Assembly (NCBI GenBank): GCA_002430605.1
Contig: DJBY01000111.1
Coordinates: 37,691-94,377 of the forward strand
DNA: 56,687 bases
Source of the DNA: Opitutia bacterium UBA5964
GTDB lineage: Bacteria > Verrucomicrobiota > Verrucomicrobiia > Opitutales > Coraliomargaritaceae
Reading direction: 5' to 3'
Shown: positions 45,017 to 53,728 of the stretch, one piece after another
Layout: every line of letters begins with the position of its first letter
Numbering within the stretch: position 1 is the first letter of the stretch
Notes under the pieces: generated by a model
Told to the model about the DNA's origin: nothing
Seen by the model: the letters and a program-made list of their open reading frames with translations, nothing else
Databases searched by the model: none
Translations under genes and position numbers: made by a program

Positions 45017-45951
45017 TGCATTTAATAAAGATACCTACATTTTTCTTTAGACTAAGGTCAGCTGTTCTAGGTTTTGCTGCAGCTGGCCTTTTCTATGCCT
45101 GTTTGCCTAGTGTCTCTAATGCCCAGCGTGCTGGAGATAGTGGTCCGCGGCCTTCGATTATGCAGAAGATTGATGCAGAGGAGGGAGCCAAGCGTATCGC
45201 GTCTTTTCGAGCGCAACGCTTGAGTGGCGATTTTTGTTTCAAGTTTCAGTTGGAGCATAAACCGAAGGGTAGCAGTAGAACTGTCCGATATAATGGTGTC
45301 ATGTTTGGTTCGTGGAATGAGCGTGGGCCTGTCAGCCGGTTTCAATTATATCCGCAGCGGGTGAAGCGGGGTGAACTAGTTGAGGTTTCTCCGATTGAGT
45401 TGATCGTGCAAAACGGTGTGTCGCCTGAAGTATGGATGCGTCATGACGCTGCCGAACCATTTGCGCGCATTAAAGATGGGGCGTTGTTTGAGCCTATCTT
45501 TGATGGTGTGATTTACACCCCATTTGATTTGCAAATGCCATTCATTTATTGGGATGACTATACATATGAGGGGCCCGCGAATGTCTTGAGTCGCATCGGG
45601 CAGCGTTTTCTCATGAAGTCACCTGCCGGGTCATTGTCTGCTCGACATGGAATCTCAGGCGTGCGGATCGCCTTAGACGATATGTATTATGGCTTACTTG
45701 GAGTTGAAGTGTTTGGTGTGAATGGTGAGCCACGTTCCGAGTTCACGCTACGAAGCTTTCAGAAAGTGCAGGGGCAGTATATCGTAAAGGAAATCGTATT
45801 GTCTGAAATCGACGGTGGTGAAGTTCAAGGCTCCACTGGCTTCAAGGTAAAGCAAGCAAGCGTTGGTTTAATTTTTGATGCGGCGGTCTTTGATCCCAAC
45901 TGTGATGTGGATGCTCCAGAAATTTCTGCGGCACTTTTTGATGTGTTGTAA
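45016..45951 (+). CDS. LolA-like outer-membrane lipoprotein sorting protein family member
   Basis: This 311-residue exported protein has a signal peptide (about 1-36, ending SNA) and a body of repeated short beta strands typical of the LolA-like/LppX fold (FCFKFQLEHKPKGSSRTVRYNGVMFGSW, FDLQMPFIYWDDYTYEG, VEVFGVNGEPRSEFTL). LolA-fold proteins carry lipoproteins or lipids through the periplasm. Members of this shape in PVC bacteria are usually labelled outer membrane lipoprotein-sorting proteins without proof. Its start overlaps the secG stop, so the two are coupled. Confidence 0.7.
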   Translation: MHLIKIPTFFFRLRSAVLGFAAAGLFYACLPSVSNAQRAGDSGPRPSIMQKIDAEEGAKRIASFRAQRLSGDFCFKFQLEHKPKGSSRTVRYNGVMFGSWNERGPVSRFQLYPQRVKRGELVEVSPIELIVQNGVSPEVWMRHDAAEPFARIKDGALFEPIFDGVIYTPFDLQMPFIYWDDYTYEGPANVLSRIGQRFLMKSPAGSLSARHGISGVRIALDDMYYGLLGVEVFGVNGEPRSEFTLRSFQKVQGQYIVKEIVLSEIDGGEVQGSTGFKVKQASVGLIFDAAVFDPNCDVDAPEISAALFDVL

Positions 45952-46053
45952 GTTTAATGTGGCTGTTTTTTTGCGGGGATATTTGTGTAAATCTATTGTA
46001 TTGACATAGTTGCTACATTTTGCATTTTCGCTCGTGTCGCATGCGACGTAATT

Positions 46054-46758
46054 ATGAGTAGCGAAACTACTAGCCCTTTAACTTTCGACCTCCAACAAGA
46101 ACTGCTTGATAAGCTCAAGCAGTTACAAAAAAAAGTCGGAGCACGCTCACTTAGCGAAGTTGTTCGCTATGCAGTGAGTATTTTTGATTCTTCAGATCTT
46201 GATCTGAAAACACCCTCTCACCGTCAGATCTCCGTGCGTTTATCTTCAGAACTTCGTCAGCGACTTGCTCGCTTGAGTAAGCAGAAGCAGATAAGCGTGG
46301 GTGAACTGTTGCGAGCAGCGCTCGAATCTCTACCAGCCGAATTATCGGATTTCAACCCCCAACAAACTATGCCTAAGAAAACAACTACTAAGAAAGCGAC
46401 CAAGAAAATCGCTACAAAAGCTCCAGCCAAAAAGGCTGTTAAGAAGAAGGTAGCTCCTAAAAAAGCTACAAAAACGGCAGTCGCTAAAAAAGCAGCGCCA
46501 ACAAAGAAGGCAGTCAAAAAAGCAGCACCTAAAAAAGCTGTAAAGAAGGCAGCGCCTAAAAAAGCAGCAGCTAAAAAAGCTGTAAAAAAGGCAGCACCTA
46601 AAAAAGCCGTCCAAAAGAAGGCGGTAAAGAAGGTCGCTAAAAAAGCTGTGAAAAAGGCTGCTCCTAAGAAAGCGGTTAACCAGGCGGCTCCTAAGCAGGC
46701 TGTTAACAAGGCGGCTCCTAAGAAGAAAGCTGCCAAGAAAAAGGCGAAGAAGAAGTAA
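46054..46758 (+). CDS. Ribbon-helix-helix protein with a histone-H1-like tail
   Basis: This 234-residue protein combines two parts. Residues 8-46 (LTFDLQQELLDKLKQL, SLSEVVRYAVSIF) and 57-95 (RQISVRLSSELRQRLARL, SVGELLRAALESL) both have the pattern of a ribbon-helix-helix DNA-binding unit. Residues 106-234 are an H1-like tail of KKAAPKKAVKK repeats, almost only Lys, Ala, Pro and Val. An internal ATG at 46369 (MPKKTTTKKATKK) is the usual start of free-standing H1-like proteins. It is probably a nucleoid-associated protein. A consensus TTGACA lies at 46001-46006, but the -10 is unclear. Confidence 0.8.
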   Translation: MSSETTSPLTFDLQQELLDKLKQLQKKVGARSLSEVVRYAVSIFDSSDLDLKTPSHRQISVRLSSELRQRLARLSKQKQISVGELLRAALESLPAELSDFNPQQTMPKKTTTKKATKKIATKAPAKKAVKKKVAPKKATKTAVAKKAAPTKKAVKKAAPKKAVKKAAPKKAAAKKAVKKAAPKKAVQKKAVKKVAKKAVKKAAPKKAVNQAAPKQAVNKAAPKKKAAKKKAKKK

Positions 46759-46818
46759 TCGCGTTTTCCTAGAATACTAGGCTAGGCTTGCTTTTGCTTA
46801 GGCAGAGGTTTTGATTCT

Positions 46819-46871
46819 GCGCTCTCGATACGTTGCTAACTGTGCAAACGTATCGAGAGCGCATTTTTTTT
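46819..46871 (+). terminator. Strong hairpin with T run, ending just before the aminotransferase start
   Basis: A perfect 16-base stem (46819-46834 with 46847-46862) and a 12-base loop are followed by eight T (46864-46871). It should terminate the RHH/H1-like transcript. It ends three bases before the ATG of the next gene, so it lies in that gene's 5' region too. Confidence 0.9.
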
Positions 46872-46874
46872 GTC

Positions 46875-48065
46875 ATGACTAACCAAACAAAACTATCCTC
46901 CTGGGCCAGCAACATCGCTCCGTCGCCGACGCTGGCTGTTGATTCTAAAGCAAAAGAGCTCAAAGCAGCCGGCGAAGACGTCTGCGGCTTTGGTGCTGGT
47001 GAACCGGATTTCGATACTCCAGAGTTTATTAAAGAGGCATGTATTCAGGCGATCCGTGAGGGTAAGACCAAATATGCGCCTGCACCGGGCATTCCGGCGC
47101 TGCGCGAGGCATTGGCGCAGCACTACCGTACAAACAATGGCGTCGAGGGTGTGACTGCCGCTCAAATCGTCGTCAGCCCTGGCGGTAAGTATTCCTGCTA
47201 CCTCGCGATTCTGGCCGTGGTGAGCCCTGGCGACGAAGTCATTATCCCTGCGCCGTATTGGGTGAGCTATCCTGAAATGGTCAAACTCGCTGGCGGTGTG
47301 CCGAAGACAGTCTTTGCTGGCATGGACAGTGGTTTTAAGATTACACCTGAGCAATTGCGCGAGGCGATCACCCCGAAGACTCGTCTGGTGATTATCAACA
47401 GCCCGTCCAACCCAACAGGTGCAATCTATTCCTCGGACGAGCTTAAAGCGCTCACAGCAGTCGCGGTTGCAGCGGGCATCTACATCATGTCTGACGAGAT
47501 CTATGAGTATCTGCTTTATGATGGTGTGAAGCACGTCAGCCCAGCGTCCTTCTCCAAAGCAGCAGCGGATCTGGTGATCACAGTTGCTGGCTTCAGTAAA
47601 ACGTTCTCGATGACTGGTTGGCGCCTTGGCACATTGATGGCTCCTTTGCCAATCGCTAAGGCGGTGGCGGATTTACAGAGCCAAACCAGCTCGAATGCCA
47701 CTACATTTGCACAATACGGTGCGCTGGCTGCGATGCAGAACTGGGATAAGTCGATGGCTGCAGTCAACGGTATGCTCGAAGTCTTTGATGCCCGTCGTCT
47801 GCGTCTGCTCGAAGGTTTGCGTGCGATTCCAGGTGTTGAGTGCGCGCGCGCACAAGGTGCGTTCTATCTCTTCCCCAACATTGCGAAGCTTGGTTTAACT
47901 GATAGCGAATTTGCGGCACGTATCCTTGAAGAGGAAAAGGTCGCGGTCGTCCCTGGTAGTGCATTTGGAGCCGACGGCTACATTCGCCTTAGCTATGCGA
48001 CTTCCGACGATGTCATTGATAAGGGGCTCGAACGTCTTGCCCGTTTCTGCGCCAAACTAGGCTAA
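46875..48065 (+). CDS. Class I/II pyridoxal-phosphate aminotransferase (aspartate aminotransferase type)
   Basis: This 396-residue enzyme transfers amino groups with PLP. Family features: LSSWASNIAPSPTLAVDSKAKEL at the start (split in the family profile), GFGAGEPDFDTPEFIKEA, SNPTGAIYSSDEL, YIMSDEIYEYLLYDG and the PLP lysine in AGFSKTFSMTGWRLG. It matches the AspC-type (Igamma) subgroup best; other substrates are possible. ATG 46875 is chosen, because the in-frame ATG at 46833 lies in the hairpin. There is no ribosome-binding site, since the T run of the hairpin occupies its place. A hairpin terminator follows the gene. Confidence 0.9.
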   Translation: MTNQTKLSSWASNIAPSPTLAVDSKAKELKAAGEDVCGFGAGEPDFDTPEFIKEACIQAIREGKTKYAPAPGIPALREALAQHYRTNNGVEGVTAAQIVVSPGGKYSCYLAILAVVSPGDEVIIPAPYWVSYPEMVKLAGGVPKTVFAGMDSGFKITPEQLREAITPKTRLVIINSPSNPTGAIYSSDELKALTAVAVAAGIYIMSDEIYEYLLYDGVKHVSPASFSKAAADLVITVAGFSKTFSMTGWRLGTLMAPLPIAKAVADLQSQTSSNATTFAQYGALAAMQNWDKSMAAVNGMLEVFDARRLRLLEGLRAIPGVECARAQGAFYLFPNIAKLGLTDSEFAARILEEEKVAVVPGSAFGADGYIRLSYATSDDVIDKGLERLARFCAKLG

Positions 48066-48068
48066 ACC

Positions 48069-48097
48069 AAAGGCGGACAAAACTGTCCGCCTTTTTG
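48069..48097 (+). terminator. Rho-independent terminator after the aminotransferase gene
   Basis: AAAGGCGGACA (48069-48079) and TGTCCGCCTTT (48084-48094) pair perfectly around AAAC and are followed by more T. It starts three bases after the stop codon. Confidence 0.94.
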
Positions 48098-48154
48098 TTG
48101 TCAGTCTTTAAGACGCAGCTGTTTATTTTTTAAAAGTTAAAAGAACATTTCATT

Positions 48155-50380
48155 ATGAGCGATAAAGCCAAAATCATCTACACCATCACCGACGAAGCGC
48201 CGGCCCTTGCCACGTATTCGCTGCTGCCGATTATTGAAGCATACACCAGTGCGGCTGGTGTAGCTGTTGAAACACGTGATATTTCCCTTTCGGGCCGTAT
48301 TCTTGCAAATTTCCCTGAGGCATTGACTGAGGAGCAACGCATCTCCGATGCTTTAGCGGAGTTGGGCGACCTAGCGAAGTCAGCAGATGCTAATATCATC
48401 AAGCTGCCAAATATCTCTGCTTCCGTGCCGCAAATGAATGCAGCGATCGCTGAACTTCAAGCAAAGGGCTATGCACTTCCAGAATATCCGGAAGTGGCCA
48501 AGACCGACGAAGAGACGCGTATCAAAGCGACCTACGATAAAATTAAGGGTAGTGCGGTGAACCCAGTTCTGCGTGAAGGGAACTCTGATCGCCGCGCAGC
48601 TGGTGCTGTGAAGCAATACGCGAAGGACAATCCACACCGCATGGGCGCGTGGAGTCCAGACTCCCATTCGACTGTCACTAGTATGGCTGCGGGTGATTTC
48701 TTTGGTAATGAAAAATCAGTCACCATTCCTGCTGCGACCACTGCTAAGATCGAATTGATCGCTGCAGACGGAAGTGCAACTGTCCTCAAGGACGGCCTTG
48801 CTCTCCTAGAAGGTGAAGTGCTCGATTCGACTTTCATGAGTGTTCAGGCGCTACGTGACTTCCTCGCTGGCGAGATCGCCGCTTCGAAGGCTGCCGGCAT
48901 CTTGTTCTCACTGCACATGAAGGCGACTATGATGAAGGTCTCGGATCCGATCATTTTCGGCCACGCCGTCACCGTATTTTTTAAGGATGTATTTGAGAAA
49001 CACGCAGACGTCATCGCCGAACTCGGTGTAGATGTGAAAAATGGCTTCGGCGACTTATATGGAAAGATCGAAGCGCTTCCAGCCGAGCAGAAGGCAGAGA
49101 TCAAAGCGGACATCGCTGCGGTTTACGCCTCGGCACCTGACATGGCGATGGTCGACTCTGATAAGGGCATCACCAATCTTCACGTCCCCAGTGATGTGAT
49201 CATTGATGCGTCCATGCCCGCTGCGATACGCACATCCGGTCAGATGTGGAACGAGGCAGGTGCGCTGCAAGATACCAATTTCGTTATTCCTGATCGTTGT
49301 TATGCGGGCGTCTATGCGGCGACTGTTGAGTTCTGCAAGAAGAACGGCGCGTTTGATCCGACCACCATGGGCACTGTGCCAAATGTTGGACTCATGGCTC
49401 AGAAGGCGGAGGAGTATGGATCGCACGATAAGACATTTGAAATCCCAGCAGCTGGCACCGTTCGGGTAACGGATGCGGATGGCAACGTGTTGCTCGAGCA
49501 CGCAGTTGAGCAGGGCGACATCTGGCGCGCATGCCAAGTGAAGGACGCGCCGATCCGTGATTGGGTGAAGCTCGCTGTCACACGCGCTCGGGCAACTGGC
49601 ACACCAACCATCTTCTGGCTCGATGCGAATCGTGCGCACGACGCGCAACTAATTAAGAAGGTGAATGTTTACCTGAAGGATCACGATACCGACGGGCTCG
49701 ATATTCGTATTCTCGCACCAGTCGAAGCCACTGAGCTGACACTGCAACGCGCGAAGGATGGCGAAGACACGATTTCCGCCACTGGTAACGTATTGCGCGA
49801 CTATCTGACTGATCTATTCCCGATACTTGAGCTCGGCACCAGTGCTAAAATGCTCTCGATCGTTCCATTGATGAATGGTGGCGGTCTGTTCGAAACTGGA
49901 GCTGGTGGTTCTGCGCCGAAGCACGTGCAGCAATTTGAGAAGGAAAATCACTTGCGTTGGGATTCTCTAGGAGAATTCCTCGCGCTCGGCGTGTCCCTAG
50001 AACACCTCGCGGTAGTGTTTAGCAACGACAAGGCGCAAACCCTTGCCGATACGCTCGACGTGGCCAACACCAAGTTCCTCAAAGAAAACAAGTCGCCATC
50101 GCGCAAGGTTAACGAGCTCGACAATCGTGGCAGTCACTTCTACCTCGCTCTTTATTGGGCGCAGGCACTCGCTGCTCAAGATAAAGATGCCGAGTTGAAG
50201 GCCCGCTTCGCACCACTTGCCGAAGCGCTCACAGCCAACGAAGCGAAGATCGTCGACGAGTTGAACGCCGTGCAAGGCGTGGCAATGGACATCGGTGGTT
50301 ACTTCCGCCCGGATCTGGCGAAAGCCCAAGCCGCGATGCGCCCGAGCGCCACCTTTAACGCCGCACTGGCAGCGTTGTAA
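48155..50380 (+). CDS. icd: Monomeric NADP-dependent isocitrate dehydrogenase
   Basis: This 741-residue enzyme oxidises isocitrate to 2-oxoglutarate in the TCA cycle and makes NADPH. It belongs to the monomeric type, not the common dimeric one: the length of about 740, the N-terminal KIIYTITDEAPALATYSLLPI, LREGNSDRRAAGAVKQYAK, SDPIIFGHAV-like DPIIFGHAVTVFF and SGQMWNEAGALQDTNFVIPD are all typical. It starts 90 bases after the aminotransferase and is monocistronic, with a terminator on each side. Confidence 0.95.
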   Translation: MSDKAKIIYTITDEAPALATYSLLPIIEAYTSAAGVAVETRDISLSGRILANFPEALTEEQRISDALAELGDLAKSADANIIKLPNISASVPQMNAAIAELQAKGYALPEYPEVAKTDEETRIKATYDKIKGSAVNPVLREGNSDRRAAGAVKQYAKDNPHRMGAWSPDSHSTVTSMAAGDFFGNEKSVTIPAATTAKIELIAADGSATVLKDGLALLEGEVLDSTFMSVQALRDFLAGEIAASKAAGILFSLHMKATMMKVSDPIIFGHAVTVFFKDVFEKHADVIAELGVDVKNGFGDLYGKIEALPAEQKAEIKADIAAVYASAPDMAMVDSDKGITNLHVPSDVIIDASMPAAIRTSGQMWNEAGALQDTNFVIPDRCYAGVYAATVEFCKKNGAFDPTTMGTVPNVGLMAQKAEEYGSHDKTFEIPAAGTVRVTDADGNVLLEHAVEQGDIWRACQVKDAPIRDWVKLAVTRARATGTPTIFWLDANRAHDAQLIKKVNVYLKDHDTDGLDIRILAPVEATELTLQRAKDGEDTISATGNVLRDYLTDLFPILELGTSAKMLSIVPLMNGGGLFETGAGGSAPKHVQQFEKENHLRWDSLGEFLALGVSLEHLAVVFSNDKAQTLADTLDVANTKFLKENKSPSRKVNELDNRGSHFYLALYWAQALAAQDKDAELKARFAPLAEALTANEAKIVDELNAVQGVAMDIGGYFRPDLAKAQAAMRPSATFNAALAAL

Positions 50381-50402
50381 GACAGTCATCCATTTGAAAT
50401 TC

Positions 50403-50434
50403 AAAAGCCGCCGTTGCGAGACGGGGGCTTTTTT
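50403..50434 (+). terminator. Rho-independent terminator after icd
   Basis: A 12-base stem with one mismatch (AAAAGCCGCCGT against ACGGGGGCTTTT) and a six-base loop is followed by T residues, 22 bases past the stop. Confidence 0.88.
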
Positions 50435-50542
50435 GTGTCTGGATTCCAGTGTTTGAAAACTTTTTTGAACGCTGGGGCCTTAAACACGTCTAAGCTTACA
50501 TATAAACTTAGTATGTAGTAACTTTGTTTGTTGTTTGTTAAG

Positions 50543-50575
50543 AAGCGTCGTCCGATTGATCGGGTGGCGCTTTTT
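50543..50575 (+). terminator. Second terminator-like hairpin
   Basis: AAGCGTCGTCCGA pairs with TCGGGTGGCGCTT across a TTGA loop, with some G-U pairs and mismatch, followed by TTT. No gene lies between it and the icd terminator, so its transcript is unknown. Confidence 0.5.
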
Positions 50576-50769
50576 GTTGGGCACTATTGAGCAATCAATG
50601 CTGCAGCCCGACGCAAGTGTTTGTGCCGCGAATGTCGGTACAGAGTTGAATTTCGATACTGACTGAAAAGAGGCGATTTGAGAAGATTGGAAGCAGAAAG
50701 TAGGTTGAGCTTGATTGTGACTGATTCTTGCGAGCGAGAAGAAAGTCACTACTATTATTATTATTTTAT

Positions 50770-51255
50770 ATGAATATTTATCTTTTACGCCATGCTCAAG
50801 CCGAGTCGAGCTATCCAGATAGTCAACGCATCCTTAGTGCAAAAGGGCGAGCCGATGCCGAGCGACTGGGGCTGTTTTTGCAATCGAAGGAGACGGCTCT
50901 GCCTGCGGTGTTGTGGTGCAGCCCGTATCGACGGGCGCAGGAGACCGCAGCAATTATCTTGAATGCTTGGGGACATACGCTTGAGCAGCGCCGAGATGAG
51001 GCGTACCTAGAGCCTGACATGAACCCAGCATCTGTGGCTCAGGAATTGTTAGAGTTAGAGCGAGATGTGCTGGTGGTGGGGCATAATCCGAATATTACGA
51101 TTCTAGCTTCGCTGCTTCTGAGTGCCGAGCGCGGGCGCACGCGGATCAACTTTAACACCTGCAATATGGCTTGCTTAACGGTGTCCCCGATTCTGAATTT
51201 TGGCGAAGTCGGGCCGTGTGAGTTGAGTTGGATGCTGGACCCGCGGATGTTGTAG
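50770..51255 (+). CDS. sixA: SixA-like phosphohistidine phosphatase
   Basis: This 161-residue member of the histidine phosphatase superfamily removes phosphate from phosphohistidine in phosphotransfer proteins. The start MNIYLLRHAQAE contains the RHA catalytic motif (RHG in other members), CSPYRRAQETA is the second site, and VVGHNPNITILASLLL provides the C-terminal catalytic His. ATG 50770 is used; an in-frame start at 50728 adds a leader unlike SixA. The gene has no clear ribosome-binding site. It precedes the PhnA-like gene by 57 bases. Confidence 0.85.
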   Translation: MNIYLLRHAQAESSYPDSQRILSAKGRADAERLGLFLQSKETALPAVLWCSPYRRAQETAAIILNAWGHTLEQRRDEAYLEPDMNPASVAQELLELERDVLVVGHNPNITILASLLLSAERGRTRINFNTCNMACLTVSPILNFGEVGPCELSWMLDPRML

Positions 51256-51312
51256 CTTTTTTATTGCTTATGAGGTTGAGTGCCGCACGCCCTTTCCGTT
51301 TGGTGTGCGTCC

Positions 51313-51891
51313 ATGATGAGCACAGAAACAGATTTACAGCAACGCAGTGGATGCACTTGCGAGTTATGCGGCGCGACCGAGAATTTGGCAGTTTACGAAG
51401 TGCCGCCTACATCCAATAGCACTGCAGACGAAGCGCTGCTGCTCTGTGGCACATGTCGGGAGCAGATCGCTGCTTCCGAACAAGTGGATGTACACCATTG
51501 GCGCTGCTTGAATGAAAGTATGTGGAGCGAGGTGCCGGCGGTGCAGGTCATGGCATGGCGACTGTTGAGTCGTCTCAGTACAAACGAGGCATGGGCACAG
51601 GATTTGCTCGATACGCTGTTTCTCGAAGACGAAGTTCAGTCGTGGGCCGAAGCCGAAGCTAAAGAGGCGGATGCGGTGCTCAAGTATATTGATTGTAATG
51701 GCGCGTTGCTCGAAGCGGGAGACACTGTGACATTAGTCAAAGATTTGGTCGTGAAAGGCGGCGGATTTACCGCGAAGCGAGGCACCGCGGTGCGTCGAAT
51801 TTTACTGGATCCCAAAAATGCGGAGCATATCGAAGGCCGCGTGAATGGTCAGCATATCGTTATTCTGACGAAATATGTGAAGAAGGCTTAG
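51313..51891 (+). CDS. PhnA/YjdM-family protein
   Basis: This 192-residue protein (ATG 51313 or the adjacent ATG 51316) has an N-terminal zinc ribbon with two pairs of Cys (CELCG near residue 15 and LLCGTC near 47), a helical middle, and a C-terminal small beta domain (about 135-190) with the family signature DSVTLIKDLVVKG-type sequence, here DTVTLVKDLVVKGGGFTAKRGT and GRVNGQHIVILTKYVKK. The name PhnA is historical; the family is not proven to act on phosphonates, and the function is unknown. It follows sixA on the same strand. Confidence 0.85.
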   Translation: MMSTETDLQQRSGCTCELCGATENLAVYEVPPTSNSTADEALLLCGTCREQIAASEQVDVHHWRCLNESMWSEVPAVQVMAWRLLSRLSTNEAWAQDLLDTLFLEDEVQSWAEAEAKEADAVLKYIDCNGALLEAGDTVTLVKDLVVKGGGFTAKRGTAVRRILLDPKNAEHIEGRVNGQHIVILTKYVKKA

Positions 51892-52121
51892 CGCCTTTGG
51901 TCCCGCGGCATGGCTCATGCGGTAAATGGTGACAGTAGTAGAGTAGTATGGCTATCGGTAGTCTCGATCGTTGCTACTGTGACGCCATTAATATATGAGG
52001 TCTCATGCGCGGTGTTTTAAGCAGAGGATTTCAGAGGTTGTAACTATGTGTCGTTTGAAACTATAAATGCAGTGTGAATCGAGTTTGTTTTTATCGTTTT
52101 TTGCGTTAATAAAAGAGTGTT

Positions 52122-53708
52122 ATGAAAGCTGCTCGTGGATTCTTGATTTTGTGTGCCCTAATTCTCTTCGGTGCATGCATTGGTCTGTTCCTATCAAAAT
52201 GGCCGAGTGGTGGTCGCGAGAAAAGCATTACTACGGATACGTCTGCCAGTGAAGTGGTGATTCATTTCCCTGCGACTCCTGATCAAATACCTGCGACGTG
52301 GGACGTCGCTTTTCCAGACGAGGCGATTCAGGGGGAAATGGTAATTCATTTTACTAGTCGTAAAGATTATCTGAATTATTTGAAAAAACTGACTGAGGCA
52401 GGCTTGGATCCTCTGGGACAGATTGATGAATTGTTGGTGGTGCGAATTGGCAAAGACGCGATGGCAGCGGTGAACCCAGGCTTGTATGGTGGTCAGGGGA
52501 GTTTTTCGTATCGAGTGCAACGCCCGTTACCACCGGTTGAGGTGGCGCCGGAGTTATATGCACAATTGCGAATTTTCGGAGCGTCAGCTCGATCCATCGT
52601 CGGTGGTTCGGTTGAAGGTGATGGTTCGGGGGTACTGGTTGGAATTTTGGATTCAGGCATCGAAGCGCATCCACAGTTTGATGATGTGTATATTGTGCAC
52701 ATTGACTTGGCCGGAGGCGGAGTGGCTGGTCCAGGTGCGTCGCATGGCACTGCCGTTGCTTCGATCATAGCAGGTTCGGAGGGGATCGCTCCCGCAGCAG
52801 AACTGTTGGTGGTTCGAGTGCTAGATGATCAGGGACTGGGCAACAGCTTTCATGTAGCCGAGGGCATCGTTCAGGCGGTGGATCTTGGTGTCGATGTGTT
52901 GAACATGAGCTTGGGCGTGTATCAGGATACGCAACTTATGCGCGAAGCGATTCGTTATGCGGAAGATCATGACGTGATCATGGTCGCTGCTGCTGGGAAC
53001 GATGGTTATTCGCAGATGCCATATCCTGCAGCATATCCGCAGGTGCTTTCGGTGACTGCCGTGGATCGCGTTGGGCGACAGGCGCTTTTTCCGAATCAAT
53101 CCAGCTCGATCGATTTCGCTGCGCCAGGCGTCGGTGTGCTCACTGCGAAAGAAGATGGTGGCACGATGTTGTTTTCCGGCACATCCGCTGCCGCTCCTTT
53201 TGTGACTGGCACATTGGCTTCGATCCTTTCGTCGGATACTGCGCGCAGTCACAAGGAAGTGGTAGATTTGATGAGACGCACTCTTGACGAGGCCGGTGCA
53301 CCTGGTGTCGATCCAGTCTATGGCGCTGGTGTGGTCAATTGGGATCGATTACGCGAGCGTGACACTGCCGCGATTCTGGATGTGGCGCTCGCTGAAATCT
53401 ATCTGCCCTCTGATGCGTTGCCCGGCACCACGATGCCGATCGAGGTAATCGTGCAAAACCGTGGCACGTCTTGGCTGACGTCTTCCACGCTGACGGTCAT
53501 CGTGGGCGAAGGAGAGCCAGTCGATTTTACCATCGGCACACTTGGTCCTGGCCAAACGACGACTCGAAAAGTTTATACGCAGGTGCCTTCAATTGATTCG
53601 AAAGACAGCTTGAACATCGCTGCTCAGGTCGTGACGCAAGAGCCGATGGACGATGTACGCTTGGAGAATAATACCAAGGTGGTCTTTTTTCGGCCGATTC
53701 AGAAGTAG
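52122..53708 (+). CDS. Membrane-anchored subtilisin-like serine protease (S8)
   Basis: This 528-residue protein has an N-terminal hydrophobic segment (about 6-24, GFLILCALILFGACIGLFL) that could be a signal or an anchor. A prodomain-like part (to about 165) precedes the S8 catalytic domain with the triad Asp177 (ILDSGI), His208 (SHGTAVASI) and Ser355 (SGTSAAAPF), and oxyanion Asn293 (AAAGND). After about residue 415 a beta-rich tail (LPGTTMPIEVIVQNRG, TLTVIVGEGEPVDF) resembles a CARDB-type domain for surface or substrate binding. It would cut proteins outside the cytoplasm. It is monocistronic and converges on the YheT gene. Confidence 0.9.
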   Translation: MKAARGFLILCALILFGACIGLFLSKWPSGGREKSITTDTSASEVVIHFPATPDQIPATWDVAFPDEAIQGEMVIHFTSRKDYLNYLKKLTEAGLDPLGQIDELLVVRIGKDAMAAVNPGLYGGQGSFSYRVQRPLPPVEVAPELYAQLRIFGASARSIVGGSVEGDGSGVLVGILDSGIEAHPQFDDVYIVHIDLAGGGVAGPGASHGTAVASIIAGSEGIAPAAELLVVRVLDDQGLGNSFHVAEGIVQAVDLGVDVLNMSLGVYQDTQLMREAIRYAEDHDVIMVAAAGNDGYSQMPYPAAYPQVLSVTAVDRVGRQALFPNQSSSIDFAAPGVGVLTAKEDGGTMLFSGTSAAAPFVTGTLASILSSDTARSHKEVVDLMRRTLDEAGAPGVDPVYGAGVVNWDRLRERDTAAILDVALAEIYLPSDALPGTTMPIEVIVQNRGTSWLTSSTLTVIVGEGEPVDFTIGTLGPGQTTTRKVYTQVPSIDSKDSLNIAAQVVTQEPMDDVRLENNTKVVFFRPIQK

Positions 53709-53728
53709 CAGTCGATCGCCTAGTTGTA

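Larger units (their letters stand above)
50381..50769. other. Gene-free stretch between icd and sixA
   Basis: It contains two terminator-like hairpins (50403-50434 and 50543-50575). From 50576 to 50750 nothing could be assigned. Four ATT repeats (50754-50765) lie directly before the sixA start and take the place of a ribosome-binding site. Confidence 0.5.

Noticed and set aside
46257..46736. A 159-codon minus-strand hydrophobic Ala/Phe/Leu frame opposite the H1-like tail
   Set aside because: It arises from reading the Lys/Ala repeats (AAG, AAA, GCT) backwards. The repeated pattern explains it.
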